A stretch of DNA of 11,938 nt, taken from contig JBOFOQ010000022.1 in assembly GCA_051659505.1 (NCBI GenBank), forward strand, positions 1-11,938, given 5' to 3'. The position numbers and the translations under genes are program-made. This document shows, piece by piece, positions 6,917 through 11,938 of this stretch; within the stretch, counting starts at the first letter, position 1; each line of letters starts with the position of its first letter. The notes beneath the pieces are model-generated. The model made no database searches, was not told the origin of the DNA, and worked only from the letters and a program-made list of their open reading frames with translations. The stretch is from JAGNZR01 sp051659505. Lineage in GTDB: Bacteria; Fusobacteriota; Fusobacteriia; Fusobacteriales; Fusobacteriaceae.

Positions 6917-8302
6917 TTATTTTTTTAAACTTTTAAAAAATACAAACACAGAGATAACAGACATAATAATTCCAAATATATATCCTGAAATTTCTGGCAT
7001 TCCTAACCCTTCTTTAGCTATAACAATATAAGTTGATACTACCATTGTCATAAATATAGCTGGTAGAAGTAAAATCCAATAATTTTTACCTTTACCTTCT
7101 AAATATTTAGCACCTGTCCAAAGAGCTACAGTTGCTAGCGTTTGGTTAGACCATGCAAAATATCTCCATAAAATTGTAAAATCAATAAAGCAAAGAGCTA
7201 TTCCTATTGCAAACAATGGAAGTGCAATTATAAATCTGTTAATAATAGGACCTTGCTTATATTTAAAAGAATCTGCTATTATTAATCTCGCACTTCTAAA
7301 AGAAGTATCCCCTGAAGTGATTGGGCAAGCAACTACTCCTAAAATAGCTAAAACTCCCCCAAATTTTCCAAGTAAAGATACTGAAACTTTATTTACTACT
7401 ACTCCTGCAGAACCTGCTGCTGCTAGTCCTTCAGTTCCATTAAAAAATGACATTGCCACTGCTGCCCATACTAGTGCAACTATCCCCTCAGCTATCATAG
7501 AACCATAAAAAACTCTTCTTCCTTCTGATTCTTTAGTTATACATCTAGCCATCATAGGTGCTTGTGTTGCATGAAATCCTGAAATTGCACCGCAAGCTAT
7601 TGAAATAAACAAATATGGAAATATAGAAGTTCCCTTAGGATGTAAATTCATATTTGAAAAGTTGAAATCTGGTATTGGTAAATTTTGAGAAACAATCCCA
7701 TATCCTATTCCAGCAGCCATAATTAATAAGCATAGCCCAAATATTGGATACAACTTCCCTATTAATTTATCCACAGGTAAAACTGTAGCTAAAATATAAT
7801 AAAGAATTATAATTACAACTAATACCATTTCATTTATTCCTGTCATATCATTTAATATACTTGCTGGAGATTTTATAAAAACAACTCCTACAAGAATTAA
7901 AAGTCCTACTGAAAACACTCTCATAAGTACTTTAGCTTTATCTCCTAAATATATTCCAACTAATTCTGCAACAGATGCTCCGTCATGTCTTACAGACATC
8001 ATTCCTATGATAAAATCATGAACTGCACCACCAAAAATACAGCCGAAAACTATCCATAAAAATGCCGCCGGTCCCCACATAGCACCTACAATAGCTCCAA
8101 AAATCGGACCTGTTCCTGCTATGTTTAAAAATTGAATTAAAAATGTTTTTTTCCAATCCATCTCTACATAGTCAACACCATCAGCAAGTCTTTTAGCTGG
8201 TGTTATTATGGAATCGTCAACTCCAAAAACTCTTTCAACAATTTTACCATATACAACATATCCTAAAACAAGTGCTACAATGGAAATTAAAAATAATGTC
8301 AT
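6917..8302 (-). CDS. cstA: CstA-family carbon starvation transporter (short form)
   Basis: This is a polytopic inner-membrane protein of 461 residues with about a dozen hydrophobic segments. Characteristic CstA blocks are visible: FLNIAGTGPIFGAIVGAMWG starting at 58, GGAVHDF (91-97), the SVRHDG loop (103-108), SGFHATQAPMMARC (241-254) and ITSGDTSFRSARL (328-340). Family members in E. coli (CstA, BtsT) are about 700 residues long and import peptides or pyruvate. This compact form lacks the extra C-terminal region but carries the shared core, and it is the usual length in Clostridia and Fusobacteria. The substrate cannot be read from sequence; pyruvate or small peptides are plausible. A very strong GGGAGGAG site precedes the ATG. 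The gene begins 24 bases after topB, with no visible promoter in the gap. No LytS/LytT-type sensor pair, which controls btsT in enterobacteria, is nearby. Confidence 0.9.
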   Translation of the reverse strand: MTLFLISIVALVLGYVVYGKIVERVFGVDDSIITPAKRLADGVDYVEMDWKKTFLIQFLNIAGTGPIFGAIVGAMWGPAAFLWIVFGCIFGGAVHDFIIGMMSVRHDGASVAELVGIYLGDKAKVLMRVFSVGLLILVGVVFIKSPASILNDMTGINEMVLVVIIILYYILATVLPVDKLIGKLYPIFGLCLLIMAAGIGYGIVSQNLPIPDFNFSNMNLHPKGTSIFPYLFISIACGAISGFHATQAPMMARCITKESEGRRVFYGSMIAEGIVALVWAAVAMSFFNGTEGLAAAGSAGVVVNKVSVSLLGKFGGVLAILGVVACPITSGDTSFRSARLIIADSFKYKQGPIINRFIIALPLFAIGIALCFIDFTILWRYFAWSNQTLATVALWTGAKYLEGKGKNYWILLLPAIFMTMVVSTYIVIAKEGLGMPEISGYIFGIIMSVISVFVFFKSLKK

Positions 8303-8326
8303 AATACTCCTCCCAGTTAATTTAAT

Positions 8327-10438
8327 TTAATTTTTTGGTTTAAAACTTTCTAATTTTAAATTCCAATATTGCCCCTCTTCTTTCAAAATAAAATAAGCAC
8401 TGTATATATTACCTTTACTCGATTTCAAATTTTCAAATAAAACTTTCTCGCCTTTTATGAATTTAAGTGCATCTTCCTTAGTTAAATTAGGTATCATTTT
8501 ACTAGACTTCCATATTGAATAGTTGCACTTAGGCTCATCCCTATATCCGTCACAATAAAAAGCTTTTCCTGTTTCATAAATGTTTTTTCCACATTTAGGA
8601 CAAAGGGCAACTATTTCCCTTGTATCTTCACGTGGAGGTCCTGTATACTCAGATTCAAACCTCTCTATTTTTATATTTTTAGATATTATCTCTTCTAGTT
8701 CTTTATTTGTAAGAGCAGTTAAATCTTCTAGCTTAGCCTCTCCTTTATAAACTTTTTTTTGAAGTTTAGAAAATTCAACTGATTTTTCTTTATATATATT
8801 TATCTCTAATTTATCTAATATCTCAATTAATTTTTCTCCTAGATTTTCAATAGAAAAAGTTGAGCCTTTTTGGGAGATATATCTATATTTTTTGGCATTT
8901 TCCACAATACCTGTTCTAGTTGCTTCTGTACCTATTTCTACCCCTTGAAGTATTGCTTTATATTCTTCATCTTCTGATTCCCCATCTTTTTTAAATGGAT
9001 TTTTTAAATAGTTTGCTAAATCCTCTTCTGTAGGTTTTTTAGGAGGAGAGGTTTCTTTTTCCACCGGTATAAACTCTACTACAAATTCTTCATCTTTAAC
9101 CAGTTGCGGAAGTTGATTTTCAAATTTTTCAGGTTCATACTTATAAAAACCAATATTTTTTATAGATTCTCCATTTAATTTAAACTCTTCTTCTCCTACA
9201 TTTATAACTATAGTTACTTTTTCTGTAATAGTTTCCTCATTTAAAAAATTTGAAATAAACCTATTAAGTATAGCATTATAAACAATTTCTTCACTAAAAG
9301 TAAGTTTGCCAGGTTTTTTTACAGTGGGAATAATAGCACTATGAGACTCAATTTTAGAATCATCAAATATTTTTTTCCCATCTTTAAATATTAAGTTATG
9401 TTCTGCTAGAGTTTTTATTATTTCTTTGACTTTTCCTTTTTCATTTTCAGCTAAAAATTCCGTATTAGTTCTAGGATATGTAATAAGACCTTTTTCATAA
9501 AGTCCTTGTATTATCTCTAAAGATGTTGTAAAGTCAATTTTATTTTTTTTAGAAAGCAACCCTTGTAATTTAGATAGTGAAAATAGCTTTCCCGGTTGTT
9601 TTTTTATAGATTTTTTTTCTATTTTTTTTACTTTTCCTTTAAAAGTATTTAACAGCTCTGCAAATTCTTCCGCTTCTTTTTTTTCTTCTTCTTCAAATTT
9701 TTTATTTCTAAGTATAAGTGGTATTGCAATTCCATCTTTCTCTGTTTTACTTTCCAGTTGAAAATACTTCTTTTTGATAAAATTTCTAATTTCCATTTCT
9801 CTATCATATATATATTTAACTACTGGTATTAAAACTCGTCCAATAGGTAATAACTTATTTACCTTAAGAGATACATATCGAGTTAAATTTATTCCAAATA
9901 GCCAGTCCATATAAGTTCTAGCATACCCCTCTTGCCCTAACAAATGATAGTTATTATTACTTTCTAGAATTTCCATTTGACTTCTTATTGTTTGCTCTGT
10001 TTGTTCAGGCAACCATAATCTAGTAATTTTTTTTTCTGTTTTTATCTCTTTAATTATAATATCTATAATTATTTGCCCTTCTCTATCAGCATCTCCTGCA
10101 TTGACAATTTCAGTTACATCACTTCTCATAGCTAGTCTTTTTAATATCTCAACTTGATGAAAAACACCTTTATCTACTTCTTCAATACCAGTTTCTATAT
10201 TTTTTTTACTTTTTATTTTAAATTCAAAAGGATTAGGGATATAGGGAAGAGGAACATCTTTCCACTTATTTTTTTTCCCTAAATAATCATCTACATTTTT
10301 AAGACCAAAAAGGTGACCAAAAGCCCAAGAAATTATGTATTTTTCATTTTCAATATACCCATCACCTTTCCTTGTAGCACCCAAGGCTAAAGCTATATTT
10401 TTGGCTAAACTTGGTTTTTCTGCAATTATCAACTTCAA
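8327..10438 (-). CDS. topB: DNA topoisomerase III (type IA), TTG start
   Basis: This 703-residue type IA topoisomerase cuts and passes single DNA strands, working in decatenation and recombination-intermediate processing. The TOPRIM domain (about 1-140) has Glu7 (IIAEKPS) and the metal-binding D116-A-D118-R-E120. The gate domains carry HSAIIPT (366-372) and the catalytic Tyr321 in GLITYPRTN. GTEATRTGIV (503-512) corresponds to the conserved 'ATR' block. The C-terminal part has a four-cysteine zinc ribbon (Cys613, Cys616, Cys629, Cys638) followed by SIWK, and a further small domain. The usual GRVQTP motif is GRVLIP at 200-205. Translation starts at TTG (10436-10438). A GAGGAG site lies eight bases upstream, and this start gives the natural N-terminus of the TOPRIM fold. 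It is the first gene of the seven-gene minus-strand run. Nothing conjugative surrounds it, so it looks chromosomal, although topB copies are also common on mobile elements. Confidence 0.92.
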   Translation of the reverse strand: MKLIIAEKPSLAKNIALALGATRKGDGYIENEKYIISWAFGHLFGLKNVDDYLGKKNKWKDVPLPYIPNPFEFKIKSKKNIETGIEEVDKGVFHQVEILKRLAMRSDVTEIVNAGDADREGQIIIDIIIKEIKTEKKITRLWLPEQTEQTIRSQMEILESNNNYHLLGQEGYARTYMDWLFGINLTRYVSLKVNKLLPIGRVLIPVVKYIYDREMEIRNFIKKKYFQLESKTEKDGIAIPLILRNKKFEEEEKKEAEEFAELLNTFKGKVKKIEKKSIKKQPGKLFSLSKLQGLLSKKNKIDFTTSLEIIQGLYEKGLITYPRTNTEFLAENEKGKVKEIIKTLAEHNLIFKDGKKIFDDSKIESHSAIIPTVKKPGKLTFSEEIVYNAILNRFISNFLNEETITEKVTIVINVGEEEFKLNGESIKNIGFYKYEPEKFENQLPQLVKDEEFVVEFIPVEKETSPPKKPTEEDLANYLKNPFKKDGESEDEEYKAILQGVEIGTEATRTGIVENAKKYRYISQKGSTFSIENLGEKLIEILDKLEINIYKEKSVEFSKLQKKVYKGEAKLEDLTALTNKELEEIISKNIKIERFESEYTGPPREDTREIVALCPKCGKNIYETGKAFYCDGYRDEPKCNYSIWKSSKMIPNLTKEDALKFIKGEKVLFENLKSSKGNIYSAYFILKEEGQYWNLKLESFKPKN

Positions 10439-10446
10439 TTCTATAT

Positions 10447-10452
10447 CTCCTC
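10447..10452 (-). promoter_or_regulatory. topB: Ribosome binding site deciding the TTG start of topB
   Basis: The minus strand reads GAGGAG eight bases before TTG at 10436-10438. No ATG or GTG lies in a usable in-frame position nearby, and the TOPRIM strand MKLIIAEKPS must begin here, so the site confirms a TTG start. Confidence 0.8.
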
Positions 10453-10473
10453 AAACTTTTTATTTATACTTTT

Positions 10474-10482
10474 ATTATATCA
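10474..10482 (-). promoter_or_regulatory. Extended -10 promoter of topB and the downstream gene run
   Basis: The minus strand reads TGATATAAT: a full-consensus -10 TATAAT (10474-10479) preceded by TG-N. No good -35 box sits at 16-18 bases, which is usual for extended -10 promoters. The start would be near 10467, about 28 bases before the TTG codon. The flank is extremely AT-rich, so the exact choice among several TATAAT-like stretches is uncertain; another is about 11 bases upstream. Confidence 0.6.
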
Positions 10483-10534
10483 TAAATTATACATATTTAT
10501 ATCAGTTCTATTTTTTTTTATTTTTTAATAAAAA

Positions 10535-10563
10535 TTGACTTTTATTCAGACAAGGAGTATTAT
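10535..10563 (+). promoter_or_regulatory. Sigma-70 promoter of the iron-dependent alcohol dehydrogenase
   Basis: TTGACT (10535-10540) is separated by exactly 17 bases from TATTAT (10558-10563). Transcription should start near 10570, giving a leader of about 30 bases. It contains AGGAGG at 10589-10594, six bases before the ATG. The -35 box lies about 55 bases from the divergent topB -10, so the two promoters share this intergenic region. I saw no clear operator. Confidence 0.75.
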
Positions 10564-10600
10564 TATGGTGCTGGTAATTATATAAAATAGGAGGTAAATT

Positions 10601-11749
10601 ATGAGTTTTAGATTTTACATGCCACCACTTAGCTTTACAGGACCCGGTTGCTTAAAAGATGGATGTGATGAAATCGCTAATTTAGGTTTTCATAAAGCAT
10701 TGATTGTCACTGGAAAAATTGTTACAAAGGTTGGAATTCTAAAAAAGTTAACAGATTTTTTAGATGGACACAAAGTTTCTTACGCTATATACAATGAAAC
10801 AAAAGCTAATCCTACCACTAAAAATGTTCATGATGGATTAAAAATTCTAAAAGAAGAAAACTGTGACTTTCTTATTTCATTAGGTGGAGGTTCCCTCCAT
10901 GATTGTGCTAAAGGAATTGGTATTTTAGCTACAAATGGTGGAAATATTAAAGACTATGAGGGAATCAACAAATCAAAAAAACCTCAACTTCCTTTAGTTG
11001 CCATAAATACAACTGCTGGAACTGCTGCAGAAATGACTATTTTTTCCATTATTACTGATGAAGAACGACATATAAAAATGGCTATAGTTGATAAACATAT
11101 GAATCCTCTCTTAGCTATTAACGATCCCGAACTGATGATTAATATGCCAAAAGGACTCACTGCTGCAACGGGAATGGACGCTTTGACTCATGCTGTGGAA
11201 GCTTATGTATCTATTGCTGCCACTCCTATAACTGACGCTTGTGCTCTAATGGCTATGAAATTAATCTCAGAATATTTAAGAAAAGCAGTGGAAAATGGAG
11301 ATGATTTAGAAGCACGAGATAAAATGGCTTATGCTGAATATCTTGCTGGAATGGCATTTAATAATGCTAGTTTAGGTTACGTTCATGCCATGGCGCACCA
11401 GTTAGGTGGTATGTACGACCTTCCTCACGGAGTCTGTAACGCTGTTTTACTTCCATACGTGCAAGAATATAATTTAGAAGTTGTTCCTGAAAAACTGAAA
11501 GATGTTGCAAGAGCTATGGGAGTAAATATTCACGGAATGAATGACTTAGAAGGTGGAAAAGCAGCTATAGAAGCTATTAAAACTCTTTCTTCTGACATTA
11601 GTATTCCAAAAGGAATTCTTGAGCTAGGTGCAAAAGAAGAAGATTTAAAAATTTTAGCTGAAAATGCATTAAAAGATGCCTGTGGATTCACAAATCCAAA
11701 ACAAGCTACACTGGAAGAAATTATTGCCATATTTAGAAACTCTTTATAA
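10601..11749 (+). CDS. Iron-dependent (group III) alcohol dehydrogenase
   Basis: This 382-residue cytoplasmic NAD(P)-dependent enzyme reduces an aldehyde to an alcohol, or the reverse. The N-terminal Rossmann-like domain carries GGGS (95-98) and NTTAGTAAE (136-144), which bind the cofactor. The C-terminal helical domain has the metal ligands Asp193, His197 (TGMDALTHAVEAY), His262 (GYVHAMAHQLGG) and His276 (DLPHGV). The sequence is close to the 1,3-propanediol dehydrogenase (DhaT), FucO and YiaY group, with MAYAEYLAGMAFNNASLGY nearly as in DhaT. The substrate cannot be decided from sequence: ethanol, butanol, 1,3- and 1,2-propanediol are all possible, and no glycerol or propanediol dehydratase genes are nearby. 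The start has a perfect AGGAGG. It is a single-gene unit between its own promoter and a strong terminator, transcribed opposite to all other genes here. Confidence 0.92.
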   Translation: MSFRFYMPPLSFTGPGCLKDGCDEIANLGFHKALIVTGKIVTKVGILKKLTDFLDGHKVSYAIYNETKANPTTKNVHDGLKILKEENCDFLISLGGGSLHDCAKGIGILATNGGNIKDYEGINKSKKPQLPLVAINTTAGTAAEMTIFSIITDEERHIKMAIVDKHMNPLLAINDPELMINMPKGLTAATGMDALTHAVEAYVSIAATPITDACALMAMKLISEYLRKAVENGDDLEARDKMAYAEYLAGMAFNNASLGYVHAMAHQLGGMYDLPHGVCNAVLLPYVQEYNLEVVPEKLKDVARAMGVNIHGMNDLEGGKAAIEAIKTLSSDISIPKGILELGAKEEDLKILAENALKDACGFTNPKQATLEEIIAIFRNSL

Positions 11750-11769
11750 CAACTTTTAACAAAAAACAC

Positions 11770-11797
11770 AAAAGGCTCAGATTTCTCTGAGCCTTTT
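11770..11797. terminator. Bidirectional rho-independent terminator between convergent genes
   Basis: A perfect 12-base-pair stem, AAAAGGCTCAGA (11770-11781) against TCTGAGCCTTTT (11786-11797), has a four-base loop. T-runs follow on both strands: TTTTT on the plus strand, and the complement of the A-tract 11761-11773 on the minus strand. It sits 20 bases after the alcohol dehydrogenase stop codon and 8 bases after the cold-shock gene stop codon on the other strand, so it can serve both. Confidence 0.93.
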
Positions 11798-11805
11798 TAA
11801 ACTAA

Positions 11806-11938
11806 TTACTTAGTTTGAATGTTTGAAGCTTGTGGTCCTTTTGGTCCTTGAGTTAAGTCGAAAGTTACTTCTTCTCCCTCGTTTAAAGTTTTGAAACCAT
11901 CTTTTTGAATTTCAGAGAAATGTGCGAATACATCTTTC
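11806..11938 (-). CDS. CspA-family cold-shock protein, C-terminal part
   Basis: The last 43 codons of a small single-stranded nucleic-acid-binding protein are visible; the start lies beyond the window end. The translation begins KDVFAHFSEIQKDGF, which contains the RNP2-type motif D-V-F-x-H-F-S. It continues with KTLNEGEEVTFDLTQGPKGP and ends QASNIQTK. This is the typical second half of the roughly 65-residue OB-fold cold-shock domain ('G..V.F....GPKGPQA.N'). Such proteins melt RNA secondary structure and assist transcription and translation. The missing N-terminus should carry the RNP1 (KGFGFI) motif. The gene converges with the alcohol dehydrogenase and shares its terminator. Confidence 0.95.
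   Translation of the reverse strand, partial: KDVFAHFSEIQKDGFKTLNEGEEVTFDLTQGPKGPQASNIQTK

Noticed and set aside
6913..6932. Hairpin AAGTTTA/TAAACTT overlapping the cstA stop codon, as a terminator between cstA and hydE
   Set aside because: Seven pairs with a single G-C, and no T-run downstream on the transcribed strand; it cannot support termination.
10601..11749. Naming the alcohol dehydrogenase dhaT and proposing a propanediol pathway
   Set aside because: It resembles DhaT, but iron ADH specificities overlap and no dehydratase or microcompartment gene is in the window.
11530..11769. Minus-strand open frame overlapping the end of the alcohol dehydrogenase gene
   Set aside because: It is antisense to conserved Fe-ADH coding sequence, its start lies next to the bidirectional terminator stem, and it has no recognisable domain.

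Overview
This window most likely comes from an anaerobic member of the Fusobacteriota (Fusobacterium or a close relative such as Cetobacterium). That is an inference from three things: very AT-rich DNA; an outer-membrane beta-barrel protein with the 'MKKLSLFLGALLIVG...SAKE' type of N-terminus common in fusobacterial porins, combined with otherwise Firmicutes-like housekeeping proteins; and an oxygen-sensitive [FeFe]-hydrogenase maturase. No rRNA, tRNA, CRISPR array, prophage or intact mobile element is visible.

Layout. Bases 1-333 hold the decayed 5' part of an IS30-type transposase on the minus strand, with frame disruptions and an internal stop. A rho-independent terminator (352-387) then closes a monocistronic minus-strand gene for an outer-membrane beta-barrel protein (408-1460), which has a near-consensus promoter at 1501-1529. 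From 10438 down to 1699 there are seven minus-strand genes with gaps of only 13-48 bases: topB (topoisomerase III, TTG start), cstA (carbon-starvation-family transporter), hydE (hydrogenase maturase), galE (UDP-glucose 4-epimerase), copA (copper-exporting P-type ATPase), a YchJ/SEC-C protein, and an ArsC/Spx-family thiol protein. I see one clear promoter, upstream of topB, and no convincing internal terminator, so these may form one long transcription unit with functionally mixed contents.

An intergenic region (10439-10600) separates topB from a divergent iron-dependent alcohol dehydrogenase (10601-11749, plus strand), which has its own consensus-like promoter. That gene converges on a cold-shock protein gene, cut by the window end (11806-11938, minus strand). 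One strong bidirectional terminator (11770-11797) lies between them.

Biology. The genes fit a fermentative anaerobe: hydrogen metabolism (hydE), aldehyde/alcohol interconversion (Fe-ADH), uptake of a small organic substrate (cstA), envelope sugar supply (galE), copper tolerance (copA) and thiol- or metal-related small proteins. The window is mostly conserved housekeeping DNA, and I did not find a convincing new system. The items most worth a second look are a substitution in a normally conserved TopB motif, the Met/Glu/Pro-rich segment of the outer-membrane protein, the mixed seven-gene run, and the degenerate IS30 remnant.
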